A stretch of DNA of 64,000 bases from Sporosarcina sp. Marseille-Q4063 (GTDB lineage: Bacteria; Bacillota; Bacilli; Bacillales_A; Planococcaceae): the NCBI RefSeq assembly GCF_018309085.1, contig NZ_CP070502.1, forward strand, positions 2,599,001-2,663,000, written 5' to 3'. Under the pieces are notes generated by a model. That model did not search any database. It worked only from the letters and a program-made list of their open reading frames with translations, and was not told where the DNA came from. This document shows positions 8,831 to 16,678 of the stretch, piece by piece (the first letter of the stretch is position 1; each line of letters begins with the position of its first letter). The position numbers were made by a program, and so were the translations under genes.

Positions 8831-8865
8831 AAAGGATTCTGAGATACAAATCTCGAATCCTTTTT
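8831..8865 (+). terminator. Intrinsic terminator after the YciI gene
   Basis: AAAGGATTC and GAATCCTTT form a stem, extended by GAGAT/ATCTC with one bulge, followed by a T-run. Confidence 0.8.
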
Positions 8866-8896
8866 CATTAGCAGAAATTTAAGGGGAGATAAAGTA

Positions 8897-9352
8897 ATGG
8901 GTTATGTTAGGGAATTACGTAAATTGGTTGGGAATCGGCCGCTTATATTACCGGGGGCAGTTGTGATTATACTGAACGAACAAAATGAAATGCTTTTACA
9001 GCACAGATCAGACGGCGGCTGGGGATTACCGGGCGGGATTATGGAACTTGGGGAAAGTATGGAAGAAACGGCAAGGCGTGAAGTGCAAGAAGAAACAGGG
9101 CTTGAAGTAGGGGAATTGGAATTAATGGGTATTTTCTCCGGCGAGGATTATTTCCTTAAAGTCGCGAACGGTGATGAATTGTATTCTGTCACGGCTGTTT
9201 ATGCAACACGGGATATCACTGGGGAAATTGTAATTGACGGGGTTGAATCCCTGGATGTTCAGTATTTTCCACTCGGAGAACTGCCGAATGATCTTGCGTC
9301 TGGGTCTAGAAGTTATATTGAACCGTATTTGTCTAAGTTAGAAGATTGGTAA
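8897..9352 (+). CDS. Nudix hydrolase
   Basis: 151 residues. The Nudix box lies near residues 47-69: GGIMELGESMEETARREV followed by QEETGLEV, with all catalytic Glu residues present. The N-terminus PLILPGAVVIILNEQNEMLLQHR is typical of ADP-ribose or nucleoside-diphosphate-sugar pyrophosphatases, but the substrate cannot be read from the sequence. ATG 8897 follows AAGGGGAGATAAAGTA. Confidence 0.92.
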   Translation: MGYVRELRKLVGNRPLILPGAVVIILNEQNEMLLQHRSDGGWGLPGGIMELGESMEETARREVQEETGLEVGELELMGIFSGEDYFLKVANGDELYSVTAVYATRDITGEIVIDGVESLDVQYFPLGELPNDLASGSRSYIEPYLSKLEDW

Positions 9353-9380
9353 ATAACTTTTATAAAGGGGAAATGAGGAC

Positions 9381-9782
9381 GTGGAAACAAATGGGATAGA
9401 TAATACTGCAAATTCAATAGCAAAAACGCCAGTTTACCGTTCGCCGATAGGCGTGATTTTTGATAAATTCGCTAAGAATAAAGATGTTTCATTGGTGTAC
9501 GGGGAACCGATTGAACTAGAAAATAAAAAAGTACTTCCTGTGGCAAAAGTCGATTATTATGTGGGTGGCGGCGGTGGTTATTCTGGTGAAAGTGAAAACT
9601 CTCCAGTTGCGCAAGGCGAAGGGGGCGGGGGATATATTTCCGTTAAACCGTTAGGGGTATATGAGATTACATCCGACAAAGTGAAGTTTCAGCCTGCGAT
9701 TGACTTGAAATTTATTTTGATGATAAGTACTTTACTTACGTTTGGATTAGCAATAATAATGAAGCCTTGTAAAAAGAAATAG
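9381..9782 (+). CDS. Spore_YtfJ (GerW-like) family protein with C-terminal membrane anchor
   Basis: 133 residues from GTG 9381. The region KTPVYRSPIGVIFDKFAKNKDVSLVYGEPIELENKKVLPVAKV, then a glycine-rich GGGGGYSGE...GEGGGGYISVKP, matches the GerW/YtfJ pattern of a beta-rich core with Gly runs. Unlike classic YtfJ it ends in a membrane helix (FILMISTLLTFGLAIIM) and a Lys-rich tail. GerW is needed for germination in some Bacillus spores, but this diverged copy may do something else. Confidence 0.7.
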   Translation: METNGIDNTANSIAKTPVYRSPIGVIFDKFAKNKDVSLVYGEPIELENKKVLPVAKVDYYVGGGGGYSGESENSPVAQGEGGGGYISVKPLGVYEITSDKVKFQPAIDLKFILMISTLLTFGLAIIMKPCKKK

Positions 9783-9792
9783 GAGGGTAATC

Positions 9793-10800
9793 ATGACCTC
9801 CACATCATTTCGAGATATCCCTCAGATAAAAAATGAATTATCAATTCGAGAAGATATATTTGGGACGATTACTAATGTTTTTGGAATTCATATAGATAGC
9901 TATTGTGAAATAAAACTCGGTTATTTGAATTTAAAGTGGAAGGTACAAACGAATATTGGCGACATATTTGTGAAACAGTACAGCAAAACACGTTATCCCG
10001 ACAGCATGATTAAAAGGTTGGAAACTTCTTTAAACCGCCAAACCTTTCTTAATGAGAAAGGAATTCCTTGTCCGCGCTTAATGTCGCATGAAGGGAAGCA
10101 TGTTCTATTAACATCGAATGGAGAACGCTTCGTAATAATGAGAATGTGTGACGGAAAAGTAATCGAACCAGGAACAGCAAATGTCAAACAATTATTTCAT
10201 CTTGGACAAATTGTCGGTCAAATGCACAAGATATTAAATGATCATCAACAATCGAGGATTCCTTTGCATTGGGATATTGTATCGAAGGAAAGTATGCAAG
10301 AACACTGGCGAAAAAGATGGGAAGAAGCGAATTCCGTTGGTTGCGATGAAACAATTACAGCATTGAATAAACAACAAAAGGTTATCGAAGAAATTGACTT
10401 ATCTTTGTTTTCTGCATGTGAAATTGGATGGGCACATTGGGATCTTTTCGCGGATAATATTTTATTCAAGATGGACGCAGTTTCGGCTATTCTTGATTTT
10501 GACCGGATGAATTATGTGTATCAAGAGTTTGATATTTCTAGACCAATTCTTTCTTGCTGTCTTTATAAGGGAGAATTGGATTTGGACAAAGTTTCAGCCT
10601 TTGTCCAAGGTTTTCGAGAAACCCAGCTCTTAAGTGTCGATAAAATTGTGAGGTCCATTAAGCTAACTTGGTGGAAAGAAGCGACTATGCTCAAAGTTGA
10701 AGGAGAGAATGATTCGATTCCACTGAGAAGATTTCAAGTTGAAAATAAATGGGTTGCCGACAATTGGAATCGCTTGAATGAATTGTTTGCCGATTTGTGA
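9793..10800 (+). CDS. Aminoglycoside phosphotransferase/choline kinase-like protein
   Basis: 335 residues with the APH kinase fold. Lys near residue 60 (GDIFVKQYSK) is the likely ATP-binding Lys. The catalytic loop AHWDLFADNILF (near 220) holds Asp and Asn, and AILDFDRM holds the metal-binding Asp. It starts 10 bases after the preceding stop, behind AGGAGGGTAATC, so the two are probably co-transcribed. Relatives phosphorylate small alcohols or antibiotics; the substrate is unknown and resistance should not be assumed. Confidence 0.85.
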   Translation: MTSTSFRDIPQIKNELSIREDIFGTITNVFGIHIDSYCEIKLGYLNLKWKVQTNIGDIFVKQYSKTRYPDSMIKRLETSLNRQTFLNEKGIPCPRLMSHEGKHVLLTSNGERFVIMRMCDGKVIEPGTANVKQLFHLGQIVGQMHKILNDHQQSRIPLHWDIVSKESMQEHWRKRWEEANSVGCDETITALNKQQKVIEEIDLSLFSACEIGWAHWDLFADNILFKMDAVSAILDFDRMNYVYQEFDISRPILSCCLYKGELDLDKVSAFVQGFRETQLLSVDKIVRSIKLTWWKEATMLKVEGENDSIPLRRFQVENKWVADNWNRLNELFADL

Positions 10801-10859
10801 AGACGTTGACTAAAGGAAAATGCAGCATTATGACGATAACAATAGCACCGCCAATAATA

Positions 10860-10898
10860 AAAACGGCCGCCAACTCAAATGAGTGTGCGGCTGTTTTT
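10860..10898 (+). terminator. Intrinsic terminator
   Basis: A long hairpin (AACGGCCGC...ACTCA / TGAGT...GCGGCTGTT) is followed by TTTTT, after the APH-like gene. Confidence 0.85.
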
Positions 10899-10992
10899 AG
10901 TTTAGAATTCTATGAAGTGCGGTGGCAAGATGATATAATGTTATACTTCTGTGCGATAAAGTACGTGTTTTTTTATAAGGGGGTTGTCGTCT

Positions 10993-12192
10993 ATGGAATC
11001 ATTAACAGGATCTAAACGCTTTCGACTTGCGTTGCTCCTTGGAACGTTAGCTGCAATGGGCCCGTTCACAATTGATATGTATTTGCCATCATTTCCAACA
11101 ATTGTTGAAGCTTTTGATACGACAGCTTCTTTTGTGCAAGTGAGTTTAACCTCGAGTCTTTTAGGAATCGGTTTAGGTCAACTTTTCCTTGGGCCAATGA
11201 GTGACGTGCATGGCCGAAAGAAACCTCTAGTGATTTCGCTGATTGCCTATTTTATCGCCTCGTTATTATGTGTTTTTTCACCGAGTATCGGATTTTTTAT
11301 CGCGGCTCGATTTATACAAGGTTTTGCAGCGTCTGCGGGAATCGTTATTTCACGAGCGATTGTTCGCGATGTTTATAGTGGAAGAGAATTGACGAAGTTT
11401 TTCGCACTTCTCATGCTCATTAATAATTTAGCGCCAATCCTCGCGCCTGTCTTTGGCGGCGGTGTTCTTGCGTTTACGGATTGGAAAGGTATTTTTGCGG
11501 TATTGAGCGTGATTGGCCTATTGCTATTTGCAGTCGTCATGTGGAGAATGGACGAGACGTTGCCAGAACAATCGCGTGTGCCGAGTAATCTATCGAATAC
11601 GTTGAGAAATTTTTTGTCTTTGCTCTCAAATCGTGAGTTTATGGGGTATGCGATGGCGCAAGGATTTATCATGGCCGGAATTTTTGCGTATGTTGCGGGA
11701 ACACCGTTTGTTTATCAAAATATTTATGATGTATCACCGCAAATGTTTAGTTTATTATTTGGAATGAATGGAATCGGCCTCATCATCGGAACGCAGACTG
11801 TTGGGCGGCTTACCGGTCTTTTAACCGAAAAACAATTTTTAGAAATCGGTCTGTTTCTGTCAATGTCCTCAGGAACTGCATTGCTCATTGCCGTTTTAGT
11901 GAATGGTCCGCTCTTATCTATTATTATTCCGATTTTCTTTTTCGTTATGTCGATTGGCGTCATTGCCACGTCATCCTTTTCATTGGCAATGGAATCACAA
12001 GGGCATATTGCAGGAAGTGCATCGGCTTTACTCGGATTACTGCCTTTCATTTTAGGGGCAATTACAGCACCGCTTGTTGGAGTTGCGGGTGAAGAAACAG
12101 CGATTCCGATGGGTGCGATCATCTTTGTATCGGCATTGATTGCTGTTTTATCTTATTTTGGACTTGCACGAACTAAAAAAGAAGCAATTTAA
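10993..12192 (+). CDS. Bcr/CflA family drug-resistance MFS transporter
   Basis: 399 residues, 12 predicted membrane helices. The N-terminus LLGTLAAMGPFTIDMYLPSFP is the Bcr/CflA signature, and motif A follows (GPMSDVHGRKKPL). ATG 10993 has AAGGGGG nine bases upstream; a TTG at 10984 lies right against that site and was rejected. The family exports bicyclomycin, chloramphenicol or sulfonamides in some bacteria. It is a single gene with a TATAAT box at 10934 and a terminator behind it. Confidence 0.93.
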   Translation: MESLTGSKRFRLALLLGTLAAMGPFTIDMYLPSFPTIVEAFDTTASFVQVSLTSSLLGIGLGQLFLGPMSDVHGRKKPLVISLIAYFIASLLCVFSPSIGFFIAARFIQGFAASAGIVISRAIVRDVYSGRELTKFFALLMLINNLAPILAPVFGGGVLAFTDWKGIFAVLSVIGLLLFAVVMWRMDETLPEQSRVPSNLSNTLRNFLSLLSNREFMGYAMAQGFIMAGIFAYVAGTPFVYQNIYDVSPQMFSLLFGMNGIGLIIGTQTVGRLTGLLTEKQFLEIGLFLSMSSGTALLIAVLVNGPLLSIIIPIFFFVMSIGVIATSSFSLAMESQGHIAGSASALLGLLPFILGAITAPLVGVAGEETAIPMGAIIFVSALIAVLSYFGLARTKKEAI

Positions 12193-12197
12193 TAAAG

Positions 12198-12233
12198 GGT
12201 GAGACGCGATTATTATGCGGCTCACTTTTTTTT
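12198..12233 (+). terminator. Intrinsic terminator after the MFS gene
   Basis: GTGAGacGC / GCggCTCAC stem followed by TTTTTTTT. Confidence 0.85.
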
Positions 12234-12315
12234 GTGGGAATTTAGGAATGAAAGAGGGAATGGGTAGTAAAAGTGGAATAGTAGAAGTGTCGCAATAAAG
12301 ACGGGGGAGAATATT

Positions 12316-13050
12316 ATGAAGCCACAAGTGATGGTCGTCGGGGTATACCATTTAGGAAACACAACGGATTTGATCAATGTTGAAAGCAAAAACGATAATG
12401 TATTAAAGCAACAAGCAAAGGAAGTTGTGGACGCACTAAGTCGGTTTAATCCAACAAAACTGGCGGTCGAAGCGGAATGGGAAGTACAATCGCAGTTGAA
12501 CGATAGTTATCGAAAATATCAACTAGGTAAACTGACCCCAACGAAGAATGAAATAGAAATGATTGGTTTTCCTTTAGCCCAAAAATCGGATATAAGCGAA
12601 GTGTCATGTGTCGATTGGCGAGGTGACGATAGTGAAAATGCACCATTAGGTGATATTCTTCAGTATGCAAAAGAGTATGAACCTGAACGCTATAAGAAAA
12701 TAATGAACATGTACATAGAGCCGATGCAACGTGAAGCTGAAGAATGGCCCAGTCTCTCGATTTTAGAGGGCTTTACTCGTGTGAATGAAGCAGATACTGT
12801 TAAAAAGTTGCACGAAATTTACATGGAACTTGCGATGATTGGAAGAGAGAAAGATTATTATGCAATGGAGTGGTTAACGTGGTGGTACAAGCGAAATTTG
12901 ATTTTATATTCAAATGTTAGAAGACTAATTACAAGTCCACAAGACCGAGTACTGCTATTAATCGGCGGCAGCCACGTTCATCTAGTTAAACAGTTTTTGA
13001 AGGAGTCCGGGGGTTGTACGGTGGTTGATGCGAATGAATACTTAAAATAA
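12316..13050 (+). CDS. DUF5694 / TraB-like fold protein
   Basis: 244 residues. VMVVGVYHLGN at the N-terminus and LLLIGGSHVHLVKQFL near the C-terminus form the paired G-x-x-H elements of the TraB/TIKI (EreA-ChaN-like) superfamily. LAVEAEW (near residue 52) supplies the usual conserved Glu pair. Several such proteins are metal-dependent hydrolases. Cytosolic, with no signal peptide. ATG follows GGGGGAGAATATT. Confidence 0.7.
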   Translation: MKPQVMVVGVYHLGNTTDLINVESKNDNVLKQQAKEVVDALSRFNPTKLAVEAEWEVQSQLNDSYRKYQLGKLTPTKNEIEMIGFPLAQKSDISEVSCVDWRGDDSENAPLGDILQYAKEYEPERYKKIMNMYIEPMQREAEEWPSLSILEGFTRVNEADTVKKLHEIYMELAMIGREKDYYAMEWLTWWYKRNLILYSNVRRLITSPQDRVLLLIGGSHVHLVKQFLKESGGCTVVDANEYLK

Positions 13051-13084
13051 AAGATGGTGTGCTGTTTAAAGGGGGAACATTAAA

Positions 13085-13552
13085 TTGGGACATGAACATC
13101 CTAAACATATTATTGCAGTCTCGGCCTATGTCACGAATGAAAAAGGGGAAGCCTTGCTTGTTAAAACCCATTGGAGATCAGATACATGGGAAGCGCCAGG
13201 CGGACAGGTGGAAGAAGGGGAACCTCTGGATAAGGCGGTCTGCAGGGAGGTAGTCGAGGAAACTGGAATTGTTGTTAGACCTATTGGAATTACGGGTGTT
13301 TACTATAACGCAACAATGAATTTATTATCAGTTGTTTTTAAAGCTGATTATGTGAGCGGTGAAATCATCATGCAACCAGAAGAAATACAAGAAGCCAAAT
13401 TTGTTAGGTTAACTGAAGAAAATATTCACGAATATATAACCCGACCCCATATGAGATCCCGTACATTGGATGCTATGAGGGCGGAAAGTTTTGTACCCTA
13501 TGAAACATGGGAAGTTAGACCATATAATTTGCTTGGAAGGCTAGATGAATGA
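13085..13552 (+). CDS. Nudix hydrolase
   Basis: 155 residues from TTG 13085 (AAAGGGGG upstream). The Nudix box GGQVEEGEPLDKAVCREV followed by VEETGI is intact. The substrate is unknown. It is unlike the Nudix gene at 8897 outside the box, so the two are not a recent duplication. The TTG start is inferred because the neighbouring ATG is out of frame. Confidence 0.9.
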   Translation: MGHEHPKHIIAVSAYVTNEKGEALLVKTHWRSDTWEAPGGQVEEGEPLDKAVCREVVEETGIVVRPIGITGVYYNATMNLLSVVFKADYVSGEIIMQPEEIQEAKFVRLTEENIHEYITRPHMRSRTLDAMRAESFVPYETWEVRPYNLLGRLDE

Positions 13553-13683
13553 AAATAAATAATCTAGATCCCGTTGGTGAAGAAGTCTAGCATAAACAAA
13601 GTTGGCTCATCTACAAATCAAGTCCGCAAGAATGATACTTGGAATCGGCAAGTCTACATGGAAATAAAGAGGGGGTGAACAAT

Positions 13684-14097
13684 ATGGAATTTAATGATTT
13701 CTTGGATTTATTTATCTCAAGCTGGAAAGACTCTTCGATTGAAGAAATGGAACAGATGATTTCCAAGAAATATGCAGGACGTGAGATTCGAGGAGAAGGA
13801 ATCGAAGACTTCGGTTATGATGAATCGATAATTGGATGGGCTAAAGGATTTGAATATGTGAGGGAAAACAATGCCGAATGGGAAATTCAACTATTGAATT
13901 CATATCCACTTCGTTCAAATGAATATATGGCGGTAATTGCCGCAACGATTAAAATTGATGGAAAGACCGTCAGTCCTTACAATTTGTTTTATGATACCTT
14001 CCGAAAAGAACAAGAGTGGAAAAACGTTCGGAGTTATATAGAAACCGGCATCACTGAAGAATATTTAAAAGGAGTGATTGAAGGCGCTAATAAATAA
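13684..14097 (+). CDS. Hypothetical NTF2-like protein
   Basis: 137 residues from ATG 13684, which follows GAGGGGGTGAACAAT. An upstream in-frame ATG at 13639 has no site. The sequence FLDLFISSWKDSSIEEMEQMISKKYAGREI and later beta-rich segments suggest a cone-like NTF2/SnoaL fold, a by-eye guess. It is the first of three short-spaced genes with the nucleotidyltransferase and kinase that follow. Confidence 0.7.
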   Translation: MEFNDFLDLFISSWKDSSIEEMEQMISKKYAGREIRGEGIEDFGYDESIIGWAKGFEYVRENNAEWEIQLLNSYPLRSNEYMAVIAATIKIDGKTVSPYNLFYDTFRKEQEWKNVRSYIETGITEEYLKGVIEGANK

Positions 14098-14113
14098 TTT
14101 GAGGGATGGTGCG

Positions 14114-14728
14114 ATGAATATTGAGGAAGAAGTAGCGATGAAAATGTTCAGTACTTGCATCAAGGTAAATGAATGGATGTCCGAATTCGACGGACAATGG
14201 GGGATTGCTGGTGGCTGGGCGATTGATCTATTCATAGGTAAAGAAACGCGACCACATTCGGATGTAGAAGTTGCCATATTTCGCGAAGACCAGCATATGT
14301 TGAAAAAAGCGTTGCTAGATTGGTCTTTTAAAAAAGCTGTGAAAGGTGAATTAATCTCTTGGAAAGAGGAATGGCTTGAATTTCCAGTTCATGAGATTCA
14401 CGGTGTTCATAATCAAAGCGGAAAACAATTGGAAGTCTTGCTGAATGAAAAGAAAGAAAATGAGTGGATTTTTAGGAGAGAACCGTCAATTTCATTCCCA
14501 AAAAGTTCACTTTTTCTTCATTCGCAAAAAGGAATCCCTTACTTACATCCCGCTGTCGTCTTGTTATACAAAGCGAAAAATACACGCGAGAAAGATCATG
14601 CTGACTTTTTAGCGGTGAAGGATTTGCTGACGGAAGAAGACAACAAATGGTTACTAAATGCACTTCAAGTACATGTTCCCGGCCATAGATGGATTCAAGA
14701 ACTGATGAGGAAGCGAGTGGAGTCATGA
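14114..14728 (+). CDS. Nucleotidyltransferase domain protein (ANT(2'')/LinB-like)
   Basis: 204 residues from ATG 14114 behind GAGGGATGG. The core GIAGGWAIDLFIGKETRPHSDVEVAIFR matches the ANT(2'')-type nucleotidyltransferase motif (GGWA-x-D, then H-x-D-x-E with metal-binding acids). LHPAVVLLYKAKNTREKDHADF near the C-terminus is also typical. Most chromosomal members have no proven drug substrate. It overlaps the next gene by ATGA. Confidence 0.82.
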   Translation: MNIEEEVAMKMFSTCIKVNEWMSEFDGQWGIAGGWAIDLFIGKETRPHSDVEVAIFREDQHMLKKALLDWSFKKAVKGELISWKEEWLEFPVHEIHGVHNQSGKQLEVLLNEKKENEWIFRREPSISFPKSSLFLHSQKGIPYLHPAVVLLYKAKNTREKDHADFLAVKDLLTEEDNKWLLNALQVHVPGHRWIQELMRKRVES

Positions 14729-15243
14729 ATAGAATCATGGTTATCGGTGTAGGTTCAGGCGTCGGAAAATCCACATTTGCACGTAGACTAAGCGGATTGA
14801 CTGGGATTGAAGTCACTCATTTGGATCGGTTGTTTTGGAGGCCGGGATGGGTGGAAGCTCCGCTTGAAGAGTTTTGGGAGGCTCAGGAGAGAGTCGTTCA
14901 AAACGAGAAATGGATTATAGAAGGAAATTACACAGGGACTATCGCTATCCGGGAAGCGTATGCAGACACGGTCATCTATCTGGAGCTTCCGTTGATTGTC
15001 TGTTTGTATCGCGTATTGAAGCGGAGAGTGCAGTATCACGGAAAAACGCGCGATGATATTGGTGAAGGATGCGAGGAGAAAATTGATTGGGCATTCCTAA
15101 AATTCATTTTAACGACCTATCGTCCTCGGAAAAAGAAAATGAAGAAACGCATGCAACTTTATGCGAATGAAGGGAAGACTGTCCATTACTTGAGGACGCC
15201 GGGGGAGATTGAGGGATTTCTGAATATGTATAAAAAGGAATAA
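14725..15243 (+). CDS. P-loop kinase, DNA topology modulation (FlaR)-like
   Basis: 172 residues. Walker A GVGSGVGKSTFARRL is near the N-terminus, then THLDRLFWRPGW and EEFWEAQERVVQNEKWIIEGNYTGT, a pattern of the adenylate-kinase-like 'topology modulation protein' family. ATG 14725 overlaps the previous stop (ATGA) and has TGGAGTC upstream; a longer in-frame ATG at 14689 lies inside the preceding gene. The true substrate of the family is unknown. Confidence 0.85.
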   Translation: MNRIMVIGVGSGVGKSTFARRLSGLTGIEVTHLDRLFWRPGWVEAPLEEFWEAQERVVQNEKWIIEGNYTGTIAIREAYADTVIYLELPLIVCLYRVLKRRVQYHGKTRDDIGEGCEEKIDWAFLKFILTTYRPRKKKMKKRMQLYANEGKTVHYLRTPGEIEGFLNMYKKE

Positions 15244-15244
15244 A

Positions 15245-15277
15245 GCCGGTTGCTAATAGGTAACCGGCATTATTTTT
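15245..15277 (+). terminator. Intrinsic terminator between convergent genes
   Basis: GCCGGTT / AACCGGC stem followed by ATTATTTTT. It overlaps the 3' end of the convergent HxlR gene. Confidence 0.75.
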
Positions 15278-15602
15278 GTTCAGCAACTTCTTCCTGCTCA
15301 ATCCACGTTTTCGACCAATTCTCGATCTCTTTCATAATCGGCGTAAGGGACATCCCTTTTGCAGTTAATGAATATTCGATGCGCACTGGTGTTTCTGGGT
15401 AGACATTCCGAATGACAAAATCTCGTTGTTCGAGGTCTTTTAGCCGTTCGGATAGCGTCTTTCCACTGACGCCAAGTTTATCGGTCATTGTGCAAAATCG
15501 CTGTGGACCTGCCATTAACTGATATAAAATAAGTGCAGTCCAACGCTGACTTAGGATTGCTACTGTTTTTTCAAATCGCGGACAAAGTTCAAATTCGTTC
15601 AT
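15270..15602 (-). CDS. HxlR family transcriptional regulator (CatR-like)
   Basis: 110 residues. CPRFEKTVAILSQRWTALIL followed by GPQRF, SGKTLSERLKDLEQRDFVIRNVYPETPVRIEYSLT is the HxlR/DUF24 winged helix. A conserved N-terminal Cys (ELCPRF) matches the redox or quinone-sensing Cys of YodB/CatR/HypR. ATG 15602 follows GAAAGGAG. It is divergent from a CatE-like dioxygenase, the usual target of CatR, and a near-perfect dyad lies between them. Specific ligand unknown. Confidence 0.92.
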   Translation of the reverse strand: MNEFELCPRFEKTVAILSQRWTALILYQLMAGPQRFCTMTDKLGVSGKTLSERLKDLEQRDFVIRNVYPETPVRIEYSLTAKGMSLTPIMKEIENWSKTWIEQEEVAEQK

Positions 15603-15635
15603 ATTTAGTCGGCTCCTTTCGCCGGAATCTTTATG

Positions 15636-15690
15636 TTGACAATTATCATTGTAACATATAAGGTTAGTTACATAAAGTAAGTAACTTACC
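15636..15690 (+). promoter_or_regulatory. Promoter and dyad operator of the dioxygenase gene
   Basis: TTGACA at 15636 is followed by weak -10 candidates (TATAAG 15657 or TAAGGT 15659). GGTTAGTTAC (15662-15671) and GTAACTTACC (15681-15690) form a dyad with one mismatch around a 9-bp spacer. The dyad overlaps the -10 region and transcription start, as expected for an HxlR repressor site. Confidence 0.6.
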
Positions 15691-15702
15691 AAGGAGGAAA
15701 AA

Positions 15703-16542
15703 ATGATGGATTTTCATAAAGCACCGCATACGTATACGGGTGAGGTATATCTTAATGTCATGGATCTAGATAGATCAGTCCGTTTTTATAAAGAAATTAT
15801 CGGGTTTAACGTACTTGAAGAAACAGCGAATCGTGTAGTATTGACAGCGGATGGGAAAACACCGCTGCTTGTTATCGAGCAACCAGACAATGTGACACCT
15901 AAAGAACCAAGAAGAACAGGTCTTTACCATTTTGCGCTTTTATTACCGGAAAGAGCTGACTTAGGGAATATTATTAAACACTTTGTGGCGAATAATGTTG
16001 CGATTGGCGCTTCTGACCACAAAGTAAGCGAAGCACTTTATTTATCAGATCCTGACGGAAACGGAATTGAAATTTATACCGACCGTGAGCCATCTGAATG
16101 GAATTGGGAAAATGGCGAAGTTGCGATGAGCACTGACCCTCTAGACGGAGAAAGTGTTATTGCGGAAAGTGCTGGACAGACATGGAATGGACTGCCTGCC
16201 GAAACAATTATGGGGCATGTCCATTTACACGTTGCGAATTTGGGGGAAACTGAAACATTTTACAAAGCACTTGGATTTGAATTAGCTTGTAGGTATCCAG
16301 GAGCCTTGTTCATGTCTACGGGGAAATATCACCACCATTTAGGACTCAATGTTTGGAATGGGGAAGGCGCACAAAGTCCGTCTATTAACAGTGTCGGGTT
16401 AAAGCAGTACACACTAATTTTTCCGGATGACACTGTGTTGAATGAAGCCATAAATAATATAAAAGCCAAAGTCGAGGCAACGGACAATGGATTTATAACA
16501 GAAGATCCATCGGGAAATCGAATGTTCTTACGAGTTGGATAA
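15703..16542 (+). CDS. catE: VOC family ring-cleavage dioxygenase, CatE-like
   Basis: 279 residues with two tandem vicinal-oxygen-chelate domains. VYLNVMDLDRSVRFYKEIIGF, GLYHFALLLPER and EALYLSDPDGNGIEIYTDR match Bacillus CatE (YfiE), catechol 2,3-dioxygenase; the second domain begins GHVHLHVANLGETETFYKALGF. His (GHVHLH), His (YHHHLG) and a C-terminal Glu position are available as Fe ligands; only the first two were followed by eye. Probably detoxifies catechols or quinones under the divergent HxlR regulator. AAGGAGG precedes the ATG pair at 15703/15706. Confidence 0.85.
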   Translation: MMDFHKAPHTYTGEVYLNVMDLDRSVRFYKEIIGFNVLEETANRVVLTADGKTPLLVIEQPDNVTPKEPRRTGLYHFALLLPERADLGNIIKHFVANNVAIGASDHKVSEALYLSDPDGNGIEIYTDREPSEWNWENGEVAMSTDPLDGESVIAESAGQTWNGLPAETIMGHVHLHVANLGETETFYKALGFELACRYPGALFMSTGKYHHHLGLNVWNGEGAQSPSINSVGLKQYTLIFPDDTVLNEAINNIKAKVEATDNGFITEDPSGNRMFLRVG

Positions 16543-16548
16543 TGACTG

Positions 16549-16577
16549 GGACTGCCTAACACTGGTAGTCCTTTTTT
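16549..16577 (+). terminator. Intrinsic terminator after the dioxygenase gene
   Basis: GGACTgCC / GGtAGTCC stem followed by TTTTTT. Confidence 0.85.
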
Positions 16578-16602
16578 AATATGACAGGATTTTGAAACTT
16601 TC

Positions 16603-16632
16603 TTCGACGTTATACGTATAACAGCGTATACT
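16603..16632 (+). promoter_or_regulatory. Putative promoter with a perfect 14-bp palindrome
   Basis: GTTATACGTATAAC (16609-16622) is a perfect palindrome in the spacer between TTCGAC (16603) and TATACT (16627-16632), just upstream of the AI-2E-type permease gene. A repressor site is likely. Confidence 0.45.
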
Positions 16633-16678
16633 TATAAAAAACGCATGAATAGTTGTGAGAAAGGGGTTGTCTGGTGAA

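Noticed and set aside
9793..10800. Aminoglycoside resistance gene
   Set aside because: Only the general kinase fold is supported; no specific APH subgroup motif is recognised.
10797..11015. 72-codon frame across the terminator
   Set aside because: It runs through the hairpin at 10860 and has no ribosome site.
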